Source: Albibeggiatoa sp964388965 (lineage in GTDB: Bacteria; Pseudomonadota; Gammaproteobacteria; Beggiatoales; Beggiatoaceae). From it: a stretch of 36,739 nt of DNA. Positions within the stretch are counted from its first letter, which is position 1. Each line of letters begins with the position of its first letter. The stretch spans positions 1 to 36,739 of the forward strand of contig CAYMCP010000033.1 in NCBI GenBank assembly GCA_964388965.1, in the 5' to 3' direction. A program made the translations under genes and the position numbers. Positions 13,801 through 21,795 of the stretch are shown here, in pieces. The notes under the pieces were generated by a model. The model made no database searches, was not told the origin of the DNA, and worked only from the letters and a program-made list of their open reading frames with translations.

Positions 13801-15341
13801 GCGAATTGTTGACGAAAATAGTCGTAAGGTGAGCGAATACTACGCGATAATACGGCTAATGGCGTATCATCACCCATTGATGCCGTTGTTTCCTGTCCTG
13901 TCTCTGCGAGTACGCGAATAACTTGTTCACGTTCTTCAAACGTTACTTGATATTGTTTCTGATGAATGGCTAATTGTTGTGGGTTTAATGTGGCACTGAA
14001 TGGGCGCGTATCGTAAAATTCGTCCTCTAAAAAACGGGCTTTTTGGCGTAACCATTTTTTATACGGATGACGACTTTTTAGCATGTCTTCAATATCTTTT
14101 GGTAATAATAACTGACCTGTTTCGGTATCAACTGCGATCATATCACCGGGTTTGAGCCGACCTTTTATAATCACATCCTTATCGTCATACTCATACACGC
14201 CAACTTCTGAAGCTAAAGTAATATGTCTATCTGCCGTAACCACGTAACGCGCTGGACGTAAACCATTCCTATCGAGTACGCAAGCAGCATGACGACCGTC
14301 AGTTAATACAATACCCGCCGGACCGTCCCAAGGTTCCATGTGCATTCCACTATATTCGTAAAATGCGCGTAATTCTGTGTCCATCGTATCCACATTTTGC
14401 CACGCAGGTGGAATCAATAAACGCATGGCACGAAAAATATCCATTCCACCAGAAATTAATGCTTCCAACATGTTGTCTAAACTGCAAGAATCTGAGCCAC
14501 TCATTGAAACTAAAGGACTTACGTCTTTTATATTGATTAGGGAGCTGACAAGTTTGTGTGAGCGTGCCACAGCCCAGTTACGATTGCCTTGTATGGTATT
14601 GATTTCGCCATTATGCGCTAGATAGCGGAAGGGTTGCGCTAACCACCATTGTGGCCAAGTATTAGTAGAAAAACGTTGATGATAGACGCACAAAGCCGAC
14701 TCAAACCGCTCATCATTTAAATCTAAATAAAATTGCGGCAACCGGTTTGGCATCACCAAGCCTTTGTAACTAATCACACGACTGGATAGGCTCGGAATAT
14801 AAAATGATTTGTCATTATCATTAGCTTTGATACGTTTCTCAGTCAAACGCCGGGCGGTGTAAAGTTTACGTTCAAACGTTTGTTCACTAAATTCTTTTGG
14901 TGCATTAACAAATAGTTGCATAATACGAGGTAGGGTTTTTAAAGCTTCCTCACCACAAGCCGCGCTATTTAAAGGCACGTCGCGCCAGCCGACAACAGAA
15001 AGTTCTTGTTGTTGTAGTTCTCTGGTTAATAAATCTTTTGCGTATTGAGCAAGTTCTTCATCTTGGTGTAAAAATACCATGCCTACAGCGTAAAGTGGTG
15101 CTAATCTATAATTTAACTCCTGCGCTAAGATTTTAAGGAAGCTATCAGGCTTTTTCAGCAATAAACCACAACCATCACCTGTTTTTCCATCGGCTGCGAT
15201 TGCGCCCCGGTGAGTTAAATGATTTAACGATGCAATCGCCGTTGAAACCAGCCAATGACTAGGTTTCCCATCCATTTGAGCAATTAGACCGAAGCCGCAA
15301 CTGTCTTTTTCAAAACTTGGTTGATAAAGTCCTTTGAGCAT
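10884..15341 (-). CDS. gltB: Glutamate synthase, large (alpha) subunit
   Basis: A 1485-residue glutamate synthase large subunit. With GltD and NADPH it turns 2-oxoglutarate and glutamine into two glutamates. The class II glutaminase domain begins SCGFGLIAQ: Cys15 becomes the N-terminal nucleophile after loss of a short propeptide, here 14 residues (longer in E. coli). Next come the central domain, the FMN-binding synthase barrel with LGALSPEAHEALA and GGRSNSGEGGED, the 3Fe-4S motif GCKYLRICHLNNC around residue 1115, and the C-terminal beta-helix with repeated GGxI/GATGG segments. The full frame is open. AGGAAG precedes the ATG. gltD is not next to it: downstream lies the TA island, so the small subunit must be elsewhere. 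Confidence 0.98.
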   Translation of the reverse strand: MLKGLYQPSFEKDSCGFGLIAQMDGKPSHWLVSTAIASLNHLTHRGAIAADGKTGDGCGLLLKKPDSFLKILAQELNYRLAPLYAVGMVFLHQDEELAQYAKDLLTRELQQQELSVVGWRDVPLNSAACGEEALKTLPRIMQLFVNAPKEFSEQTFERKLYTARRLTEKRIKANDNDKSFYIPSLSSRVISYKGLVMPNRLPQFYLDLNDERFESALCVYHQRFSTNTWPQWWLAQPFRYLAHNGEINTIQGNRNWAVARSHKLVSSLINIKDVSPLVSMSGSDSCSLDNMLEALISGGMDIFRAMRLLIPPAWQNVDTMDTELRAFYEYSGMHMEPWDGPAGIVLTDGRHAACVLDRNGLRPARYVVTADRHITLASEVGVYEYDDKDVIIKGRLKPGDMIAVDTETGQLLLPKDIEDMLKSRHPYKKWLRQKARFLEDEFYDTRPFSATLNPQQLAIHQKQYQVTFEEREQVIRVLAETGQETTASMGDDTPLAVLSRSIRSPYDYFRQQFAQVTNPAIDPLREKIVMSLRSCFGREMNMFKETPEHAARLEISSPVLSPDQFKRLLALNDPDYTCETIDLTYPIQQNLQEAIQTVCDKAVDIIKNGKVILILSDKNLRKNYLPIHAAMATGAVHHRLIAEGIRCDANIVVKTGTARDPHHFAVLIGYGATAIYPYLAYECVLDLIASKQIHNPDTYKAIKQYQSGIDKGLYKIISKMGISTITSYRGAQLFEAVGINKGVVDLCFKGTTCRIQGTHFEDFQADSIELHNRAWTPHKLINTGGLFKYIHGGEYHAYNPDVVKSIQEAVKTGNYAIYKQFADLVNNRKPTNLRDMFKLRENIEPIALDDVEPIDNILKRFDSAAMSLGALSPEAHEALAIAMNRLGGRSNSGEGGEDMARYGTERMSKIKQVASGRFGVTPHYLVNAEVLQIKVAQGAKPGEGGQLPGGKVNELIAKLRYSVPGVTLISPPPHHDIYSIEDLAQLIFDLKQVNPQALVSVKLVAEAGVGTIAAGVAKAYADLITIAGYDGGTGASPLTSVKYAGSPWELGLTETHQVLRANNLRDKVRLQTDGGLKTGLDVIKAAIFGAESFGFGTAPMVALGCKYLRICHLNNCATGVATQNMTLRRQHFIGLPEMVINYFTFVATETREWMAKLGVRSINDLIGRTDLLELIAAETNKQRRLDLTALLDDGGIAVDKPMFCTEPSNQPFDKGELAEQMVQDMLPAIEAKSGGSFSYEVRNIHRSIGARVSGEIAKRHGNLGMEKYPIELKLKGSAGQSLGVWNAGGLHISLEGDANDYVGKGMAGGQIAVYPPKGCRYSSRESAIIGNTCLYGATGGKFYAAGMAGERFGIRNSGVTAVVEGIGDHGCEYMTGGVIIVLGETGLNFGAGMTGGYAFILDENRSFVDRYNHEFLDIYRITPDSMRGHSDYLVHQIQDFVKATGSTWGQELLDNFSDYVGKFWFVKPKAADMDGLLDNFINKAA

Positions 15342-15959
15342 ATAACTTCCTATTTTAAAGGTTAGAAATTAAAAGATAGATATTTTACTGTTTTAAAAAA
15401 ATATATTTAAATCAAATCAATTAAGCTCTATCTTTTGCAGCCTTATATTTTTTATATATTTAGGAGTTACGCAGTTTTTCTCGTTATCTCGTTCCTACAT
15501 GCCATGTAGGAATGCAGTCCAGACGCGCCGCGTCACGAGTCAACTCGACGTAGCACGTCGTAAAGGCATTCCCGCCAAGCTTGTGGGAACGAGATAACGA
15601 GACAAATCAATCGTTTGACACGTCAACTGCGTCATTCCTAATATTATTTGGTAACAGCAGAACCTTGCGAGTCTATAAGAATTTTTATAGATTGTCACTG
15701 TTTTCGTGAATGGGTAATGATGCAAAATTTTATAAAATATCCATATTAATCAATAAATTATATGATGTAACAAGGCTATCTTGCTTTGTTTTATTGTGGT
15801 GGAATATTGATGCTTTTCTATTTTTACAAGCAAGTACCATTATGAAAAAACACCGCATCCCCAAAAATAGTAACAAAACTCAACGACATTGTGAAATAGC
15901 TTGACAAGCCAAGCCTACAACATATTATTTGACAAATAATCTATTATTTCAGTGTATTT
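15342..15959. other. Intergenic region between gltB and ligA
   Basis: 618 bases with no convincing gene. It holds the divergent promoters of gltB and ligA, the 122-bp palindromic element at 15480-15601, and CTGCGT/ACGCAG motifs outside it that also occur beside other family-1 copies (near 18164 and 31623). A 64-codon frame at 15710-15904 has no ribosome site or recognisable content and is not called. Confidence 0.6.
15480..15601. repeat. Family 1 palindromic element, inverted double copy with perfect ends
   Basis: The ends CTCGTTATCTCGTTCC (15480-15495) and GGAACGAGATAACGAG (15586-15601) are perfect 16-base inverted repeats. Between them are four small hairpins: CCTACATGCCATGTAGG, GACGCGCCGCGTC, CGACGTAGCACGTCG and CCCGCCAAGCTTGTGGG. 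The element is two family-1 units (hairpin, GACTGCATT-like linker, hairpin, end) facing each other. It encodes nothing and resembles a MITE or REP doublet. Confidence 0.8.
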
Positions 15960-17969
15960 ATGATTCCGCAAACTATTCAGCAACAAATCAGTGAATTACG
16001 CCACACGCTTAATCAGCATAATTATTACTATTATGTATTAGATCAGCCACGCATTCCAGACAGTGAGTACGATAGATTATTGCATCGTTTACAAGATTTA
16101 GAAACGCAATATCCACAATTAGTTACAGCAGATTCACCTACACAACGGGTTGGTGCTGCGCCGCTGGCTGCATTTGAAACAGTAAAACACCAAATTCCAA
16201 TGTTATCGCTTAGTAATGCGTTTGATGCGAATAAAGTTAATGAGTTTAATCAACGAATTTGCGAACGTTTAAATCTAACACAAGTCGAATACGTTGCCGA
16301 GCCTAAGCTAGACGGTTTAGCAATTAGTTTACGTTACGAACATGGCGTTTTAGTGCAAGCTGCAACACGCGGTGACGGTTATCAGGGGGAAAATGTTACC
16401 CAAAATGTTAAAACCATTAAGGCAATCCCATTGCAATTACAAGCAGATTATCCACTGATATTGGAGGTACGTGGCGAAATATTTATGACAAAACAAATTT
16501 TTAATGAACTCAATGCGCAACGGCGGGCTAATAATAAAAAAGTTTTTGCCAATCCACGTAATGCTGCTGCTGGTAGTTTGCGTCAATTAGATTCTCGCGT
16601 GACAGCAACTCGACCGCTACACTTTTATAGTTATGCTATCGGCATTGTTGAGCAAGCTGATTTACCAAACAAGCATTATGACATGTTACAACAATTGAAA
16701 AAATGGGGATTGCCAACGTCGCCACTGGTACAAGTCGTCCAGGATACACAAGGCTGCTTACAATATTATCAACAAATTTTGCAACAACGTGACAAATTGG
16801 ATTTTGATATTGATGGTGTAGTGTATAAAATCAATGACTTAGCGGCACAAAAAACATTAGGCTTTGTCTCACGTGCACCGCGTTGGGCTATTGCTCATAA
16901 ATTACCTGCTCAAGAGGCATTAACACAAGTTTTAGCGATTGAGGTACAAGTAGGACGTACTGGAGCATTAACGCCTGTTGCGCGATTAGCTCCGATTAAT
17001 GTGGGCGGTGTAATTGTGACTAATGCAACTTTACATAATTTAGACGAGGTACGACGTAAAGATGTACGAATTAGCGATACAGTCGTTGTACGACGAGCGG
17101 GTGACGTGATTCCTGAAGTGGTAAGTGTGCAATTAGAACAACGTGCTGTCGATAGCTTACCTTTTGAAATGCCAGAATTTTGTCCGGTTTGCCATTCTAA
17201 AACGGTGCGTATGGAAAATGAATCTATCATACGTTGTAGTGGTGGATTATTTTGCGCCGCACAACGTAAACAGGCATTGGAACATTTTGCTTCGCGGCGT
17301 GCAATGGATATTAGTGGTTTAGGTTCAAAAATTATTGCTCAATTGGTTGATAAATCAATGGTTAAGAGTTTAGCCGATATTTATAATCTCTCTCATGCAC
17401 AGTGGTGTCTTTTAGATCGCATGGGCGACAAATCAGCAGATAATTTGCTCAATGCGTTAGAAAAAAGTAAAAATACGACTTTAGCACGGTTTTTATATGC
17501 TTTGGGGATTCGTGAAGTGGGTGAAACGACTGCTTATTTATTGGCGCAACATTTTGGACAACTAGATACATTGATGCAAGCTGATGTAGAACAATTAAAA
17601 GCAATAGATGGCGTAGGTGCAGTGGTAGCAAAAAGTATTTATCATTTTTTCCGCGAACTACACAACATTGAAGTCATTGAGCAATTAAAAGCGTGTGGCA
17701 TAAATTGGTCGGAGCAGATGCCTAAGCAAGTTGAAACTTTACCGTTGCAAGGTAAGAGGATTGTTTTAACTGGTACATTGCATGGTATGAGTCGTGATGA
17801 GGCAAAACAGCGTTTACAAACTTTAGGGGCATCGGTAGTGAATAGTGTTTCAAAAAAAACTGATTTGGTAATTGTGGGAGAAAATGCAGGTAGTAAACTT
17901 GATAAAGCTCGGATGTTGAATATTGAGATTTTAGACGAAGAACAATTTATTGCACTTCTAGGAGATTGA
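15960..17969 (+). CDS. ligA: NAD-dependent DNA ligase
   Basis: A 669-residue NAD+-dependent DNA ligase that seals nicks in replication and repair; E. coli LigA is 671. Domains in order: Ia with NYYYYVLDQP and the YDRLL segment; the adenylation domain with the AMP-accepting Lys116 in AEPKLDG, and RGEIF; the OB fold; a four-Cys zinc finger (Cys408, 411, 426, 432); the helix-hairpin-helix repeats (ALGIREVGE, IDGVGAVVA); and a C-terminal BRCT domain from about 595 with GKRIVLTGTL. The frame is intact. The first ATG is used, with no strong ribosome site visible. zipA, its usual gammaproteobacterial neighbour, is not adjacent. Confidence 0.98.
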   Translation: MIPQTIQQQISELRHTLNQHNYYYYVLDQPRIPDSEYDRLLHRLQDLETQYPQLVTADSPTQRVGAAPLAAFETVKHQIPMLSLSNAFDANKVNEFNQRICERLNLTQVEYVAEPKLDGLAISLRYEHGVLVQAATRGDGYQGENVTQNVKTIKAIPLQLQADYPLILEVRGEIFMTKQIFNELNAQRRANNKKVFANPRNAAAGSLRQLDSRVTATRPLHFYSYAIGIVEQADLPNKHYDMLQQLKKWGLPTSPLVQVVQDTQGCLQYYQQILQQRDKLDFDIDGVVYKINDLAAQKTLGFVSRAPRWAIAHKLPAQEALTQVLAIEVQVGRTGALTPVARLAPINVGGVIVTNATLHNLDEVRRKDVRISDTVVVRRAGDVIPEVVSVQLEQRAVDSLPFEMPEFCPVCHSKTVRMENESIIRCSGGLFCAAQRKQALEHFASRRAMDISGLGSKIIAQLVDKSMVKSLADIYNLSHAQWCLLDRMGDKSADNLLNALEKSKNTTLARFLYALGIREVGETTAYLLAQHFGQLDTLMQADVEQLKAIDGVGAVVAKSIYHFFRELHNIEVIEQLKACGINWSEQMPKQVETLPLQGKRIVLTGTLHGMSRDEAKQRLQTLGASVVNSVSKKTDLVIVGENAGSKLDKARMLNIEILDEEQFIALLGD

Positions 17970-18324
17970 TAAAATTGAGTAAAAATCCACTTAGCTCTTA
18001 AACCTAACTCACCTGAGTTCGATGTAAGTACTCATATTGGGGCTAACGAGATTTTCAGCATATTTTCCTCGTCCCAATGGTCTCGGTTGGGGGGCAGCAA
18101 GGACGCTCCGCGTCTTGATTTATTGTGAGTTGCAAATATAGCGTAAAATTTTCATGTGAACTGCGTAACTTCTATTTTAGTAACTTCTTGCGAAAGCTAC
18201 AACAGAGTCAATCTAAACTTATGAAATACGATTGGAAATATTTGGAAATATGGTGAAAATCCCGTTAGCTGCCCAATGTGAGGATCATGATTCTGAAAAC
18301 TCTAATAATCAATTAATTTGAGAA
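17970..18324. other. Intergenic region between convergent ligA and hemB
   Basis: 355 bases without a gene. The only structure I see is the family-1 repeat at 18067-18117 and the outer motif GAACTGCGTAACTTCTA near 18163. No T-tailed hairpin was found, so termination may rely on the repeat hairpins. Confidence 0.55.
18067..18117 (-). repeat. Palindromic intergenic repeat, family 1
   Basis: On the minus strand: AAGACGCGGAGCGTCC, a linker CTTGCTGCC, then a CCCCAACCGAGACCATTGGG hairpin and ACGAGG. It is the same hairpin-linker-hairpin-ACGAG order as the other copies, with different hairpin bases. Confidence 0.65.
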
Positions 18325-19329
18325 TTACCGCGTTAAAAGTTCAGCCGCTTGCTTGGCAAAATAAGTTAAAATACCGTCTGCTCCTGCGCGTTTGATGGAA
18401 ACTAAAGATTCTAGTATCACAGCTTCTTCGTCTAACCAACCATTTTGTGCTGCTGCTTTTAGCATCGCATACTCACCGCTGACTTGATAAACAAATGTTG
18501 GTGCACCAAACTGATCTTTTACTCGACGCACAATATCCAAATAAGGCATACCCGGTTTTATCATGATCATATCTGCGCCTTCTTCCAAATCTAATGCCAC
18601 CTCACGCAATGCCTCATCACTATTAGCCGGATCCATTTGATAACTATATTTATTACCTTTGCCCAACGCACCCGCAGAACCTACTGCATCACGAAATGGT
18701 CCGTAAAAATGAGACGCATACTTAGCAGAATAAGCTAAAATGCGCGTATTTTTTAAAGCATCCATTTCTAACGCTTGACGAATACTGTGGATGCGACCAT
18801 CCATCATATCGGAAGGCGCGACAATATCAGCCCCTGATTCTGCGTGAGAAATTGCTTGTTTAACTAAAACGGTCACTGTTTCATCATTCAGCACGTAACC
18901 CGCCTCATCAATCAAACCATCTTGACCATGCGTTGTAAAAGGGTCTAATGCCACATCTGTGATAACGCCTAACTCTGGAATAGCTTTTTTTAAAGCCCGT
19001 ACAGCACGTTGAGCTAAACCGTCGGGATTGTAAGCTTCTTTCGCATCTAAGGATTTTTTTTCTTTAGGTACGACTGGAAATAGGGCAATAGCTGGCACAC
19101 CCAATTTTATAATCTGTTCTGCCTCTTTTAATAACTCATCAATACTCAATCGTGATTGACCCGGCATTGACTGAATTGGCTCACGCTGCTTTTTACCTTC
19201 AACAATAAATAATGGATAAATAAAATCATCTACAGTTAAAATCGTTTCACGCATTAAACGTCGAGAAAAATCATCGTAACGCATCCGACGCATTCGTAAA
19301 CCCGGATAAGTGGTGAGTGTAGGAATCAT
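18325..19329 (-). CDS. hemB: Delta-aminolevulinic acid dehydratase (porphobilinogen synthase)
   Basis: A 334-residue HemB, joining two 5-aminolevulinate molecules into porphobilinogen for heme. Schiff-base lysines are Lys203 in AYSAKYASHFYG and Lys258 in MIMIKPGMPYLD. The metal loop reads DVALDPFTTHGQDG (125-138): the three zinc cysteines of E. coli HemB are replaced by Ala127, Asp129 and Asp137, so this is the zinc-independent, Mg-type enzyme. The N-terminal arm RMRRMRYDDFSRRLMRET and the allosteric Mg region are present. Start ATG with AAGG before it. It stands alone on the minus strand, convergent with ligA. Confidence 0.97.
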   Translation of the reverse strand: MIPTLTTYPGLRMRRMRYDDFSRRLMRETILTVDDFIYPLFIVEGKKQREPIQSMPGQSRLSIDELLKEAEQIIKLGVPAIALFPVVPKEKKSLDAKEAYNPDGLAQRAVRALKKAIPELGVITDVALDPFTTHGQDGLIDEAGYVLNDETVTVLVKQAISHAESGADIVAPSDMMDGRIHSIRQALEMDALKNTRILAYSAKYASHFYGPFRDAVGSAGALGKGNKYSYQMDPANSDEALREVALDLEEGADMIMIKPGMPYLDIVRRVKDQFGAPTFVYQVSGEYAMLKAAAQNGWLDEEAVILESLVSIKRAGADGILTYFAKQAAELLTR

Positions 19330-19416
19330 ATTATTGCCTTATTTTTATAATCTTTACCTTAAAACAAACTTTGGCTAATTATTTGTCTTGTAACTGTTAC
19401 TCTAATGGATGATTTA

Positions 19417-20556
19417 TTAAATGCTTTGCTCCAGTAGATATTTATAGGGTTGCAAACGACGCAATGCCTCTTTTTGCCATCGATCTGAGTGATTATTTTC
19501 TTCTAATGCGGTCAAACGCGAATGACAAAGAATCTGCAATAAAGCAGGCCAACGACCACTTTGCTCTAAAATCCACGCAACATCTTGCTCTGGAAAAGGA
19601 ATCGGAGAACTGTTTATCAATTCTAAGGCTTCATTTTCTTCCAATTCGTCCAAATAAAACACATGTCCAAAAATATTGAAAAATGGTGATGGGCTGTGAT
19701 GATCAACGATTAATTCATCTGGTGACTGGTGGGCTGTCATTAAAAAACCGATTTTACCACCAGCATGATTGCTACCTAATGAACGTAAACCCCACCAAAA
19801 TTGCTCATCTAAATCATGCGCATTTAAACCTGCACCAATTTCGTCTAATAAAACTAATGTTGGAATTTCTAAATAATCATCAATCATTTCCATAAAGCTA
19901 ACTAATTCGCACGGTTCTGGCACAGGCAAATCTAACTCAACCAGAATGTGACGCAGTAAACTTTCTTGGTAACACATACGCGGGTCTTGAAAATCAATAA
20001 ATACCCACTGATAACCAGGACTTAACCAGTTATTACGTTGGGTTTCGCGTAGTTGCTCTTTTGGTGTTTCGATCACTCGGCGCAAATAGTGTAGCAATGA
20101 AGTTTTTCCACTACGTTTTAAACCGACTACCGCAACATGTTGTAATGGCATACATCGCCACACATCAAAAATACGTTTGACAACGTAATCACGACCAAAA
20201 AACTGGCTCGGCTCAGTAATCGGAGGACCAATGATGAATGGACTCCGATGCAGTGCTGTTAAAGAAATGGGCAAATCAGGCATAGATGCTGGCATCCCTT
20301 CAGGTGCAAATCCTGCTGCAATTAATAATTCGTCTCGTTGTTGAGCATTCAATCCCAAATATACTGCACAGCGTAACACATCTTTGCATTGGCGTGGACG
20401 TAAAACTTTACCACTTGACCACCGAGCAAGCGTTACACGACTTAAATTTAAATCCATCGCTAGTTGAGTCACACTTATATCCATTTGCTGCATGTGATGA
20501 ATTAACAATTGCGCAAAAGTTGGTTTATCTGCTTTCGGAATAGATAAATTTGTCAT
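19417..20556 (-). CDS. XRE helix-turn-helix protein with AAA ATPase domain
   Basis: A 379-residue fusion of an N-terminal HTH (about 12-75, with ISVTQLAMDLNLSRVTLARW) and a P-loop ATPase. It has FFGRDYVVKRIF at 119-130 like AAA_16/STAND proteins, Walker A GLKRSGKTS at 145-153, and Walker B TLVLLDEIG at 233-241. A winged-helix-like end follows (LINSSPIPFPEQDVAWIL, SGRWPALLQILCH). Proteins of this build bind a signal, switch nucleotide state and act on DNA or partners; the exact role here is unknown. No signal peptide. It faces the exported protein gene at 20640 across 83 bases holding a 13-base palindrome, so it likely regulates itself and that gene. Confidence 0.8.
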   Translation of the reverse strand: MTNLSIPKADKPTFAQLLIHHMQQMDISVTQLAMDLNLSRVTLARWSSGKVLRPRQCKDVLRCAVYLGLNAQQRDELLIAAGFAPEGMPASMPDLPISLTALHRSPFIIGPPITEPSQFFGRDYVVKRIFDVWRCMPLQHVAVVGLKRSGKTSLLHYLRRVIETPKEQLRETQRNNWLSPGYQWVFIDFQDPRMCYQESLLRHILVELDLPVPEPCELVSFMEMIDDYLEIPTLVLLDEIGAGLNAHDLDEQFWWGLRSLGSNHAGGKIGFLMTAHQSPDELIVDHHSPSPFFNIFGHVFYLDELEENEALELINSSPIPFPEQDVAWILEQSGRWPALLQILCHSRLTALEENNHSDRWQKEALRRLQPYKYLLEQSI

Positions 20557-20582
20557 GGAAAGATTTCGAGCTCTTTTTTTGC

Positions 20583-20611
20583 TAAACTTAGTTTAAATAA
20601 ACGTCTATAAT
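20583..20611 (+). promoter_or_regulatory. Candidate promoter with overlapping palindromic operator
   Basis: A perfect -10 box TATAAT (20606-20611) lies 17 bases after TAAACT (20583-20588), a poor -35. That hexamer is the left arm of the palindrome TAAACT-T-AGTTTA (20583-20595). A protein bound there would occlude RNA polymerase. The neighbouring XRE-AAA protein is the obvious candidate; this is inference. Confidence 0.4.
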
Positions 20612-20639
20612 TATTACATTGAGATTTGGAGAATCACTA

Positions 20640-21347
20640 ATGTTAAGACTGAGTATTTTAGTATTTTTTTACACTTTTATCAGCACTGTTTATGCAACCG
20701 ATATGGTTGTCATTCGTGCCACCGACAATGCAGGCTATTCTACAGGTCAACTGTTAAGTAATCATGTCACTGTACAGTTACCTCAAGAAGCTGAGATGAC
20801 AGTTGTGTTTGCTAGTGGTCAAGTATTGACTGTAGATTCTGGTTTTAAGGGAAGTTTAACCGATCCTGAACCACTTAAACAGTCAAATCAATTGGTGACA
20901 ACGTTAGCCAATTTTTTGAGCGAACAAGCGAATATGCCGCCAACTCGTACAGGTCAGGAACGTCCATCTAGTGCGTGGCAGGTAGATATGACGAATAATA
21001 AACGTCACTATTGCATTGCACCATTAAAACAAGTCATCTTATGGCGACCCAGTAATGCCAGTAAAACGGCGGGTACATTGGAGATTAAACACGCACCGAC
21101 CAGTAAACGGATCAAAACAGTTTGGCCTGCGCACAAAACAACTTTAGGTTGGCCAGAAACTTTGTCGGTGGAGTATGAAAATGAGTATACCGTTGAAGTA
21201 ACCAATTTAACGGGACAACGTTTTTTCAAAAAATTGGTGTTGCACAAAATTCCTAGTGATTTACCAACTAAGTCGCATCAAGTTGTTTGGATGGTCGGTC
21301 GTGGGTGCGTACCGCAAGCAAATTTGTTATTGGCTAGTTTGAAATAA
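20640..21347 (+). CDS. Exported hypothetical protein
   Basis: 235 residues. The start is the ATG at 20640, eight or so bases after GGAG; a TTG at 20619 would extend it but lacks a site. A signal peptide is clear: MLRLSILVFFYTFISTVYA, then ATDMVV. The mature part begins with a strand-rich segment (VVIRATDNAGYSTGQLL, VTVQLPQEAEMTVVFASGQV, LTVDSGFKGSL) reminiscent of FecR-like or small beta-sandwich envelope proteins, then a linker and a second beta region with Trp and Thr. No catalytic motif is visible. It is divergent from the XRE-AAA gene and probably part of the same envelope-sensing or regulatory unit. Confidence 0.7.
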   Translation: MLRLSILVFFYTFISTVYATDMVVIRATDNAGYSTGQLLSNHVTVQLPQEAEMTVVFASGQVLTVDSGFKGSLTDPEPLKQSNQLVTTLANFLSEQANMPPTRTGQERPSSAWQVDMTNNKRHYCIAPLKQVILWRPSNASKTAGTLEIKHAPTSKRIKTVWPAHKTTLGWPETLSVEYENEYTVEVTNLTGQRFFKKLVLHKIPSDLPTKSHQVVWMVGRGCVPQANLLLASLK

Positions 21348-21501
21348 GTCACGTTCCTGTCGCAAGGGTGCGTCGTAAAAGAGTACAGAAAAAAGACAGT
21401 TTGTCTTCATACTATTTGCTTTTGCATTATACGCACTCCTTGCTTTGTGTTTTTAGCGATTTAATTTGTGTTCAGCTATCTTCATCTTTTTTAAGCGAAT
21501 T

Positions 21502-21672
21502 TTACCGTATATGGATGTGAACAAAATGATTTCCGTGAACATTCTGCACTTTAATTTAGGCAAAGGAGATGATTATATTTGTTACGGTACAACTCATTTT
21601 ATTGGATTACACAATCAAACTGAATGAGAATTCAGTGCAGAGCAAAAGCATTTATATTCAGTGCATTGCTAA
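21502..21672 (+). pseudogene. Fragment of a PD-(D/E)XK (Rpn-like) transposase-family nuclease
   Basis: An open frame without a proper start reads YMDVNKMISVNILHFNLGKG, then DDYICYGTTHFIGLHNQTE, a TGA at 21625, and in the same frame EFSAEQKHLYSVHC. The ILHFNLGKGDDY..HGTT.F.GLH pattern is typical of the PDDEXK_2/Rpn family as I recall it. Only about 55 residues remain and the nuclease core is absent. The rest of the 448-base gap 21348-21795 shows only A/T-rich sequence and a weak GCGTCG scrap near 21370. Confidence 0.5.
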
Positions 21673-21795
21673 GCGAAAGCGAAAAAACCCCTAGATGTCT
21701 TAAAAATGAATCCACAAGATAGAATCCATCTAAATAGGTAGTTACGTTATTCCTTTTCTCCTTTTTGCAGTTCGTTAACTATATTGTTGAAATAA

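Noticed and set aside
15710..15904. 64-codon frame before ligA
   Set aside because: No ribosome site, no family signal, biased to hydrophobic and Lys codons of AT-rich intergenic DNA.
21571..21696. Small frame starting directly after AAAGGAG near 21571
   Set aside because: The ribosome-like site has no spacing to the ATG, and the overlapping frame matches a transposase-family fragment instead.
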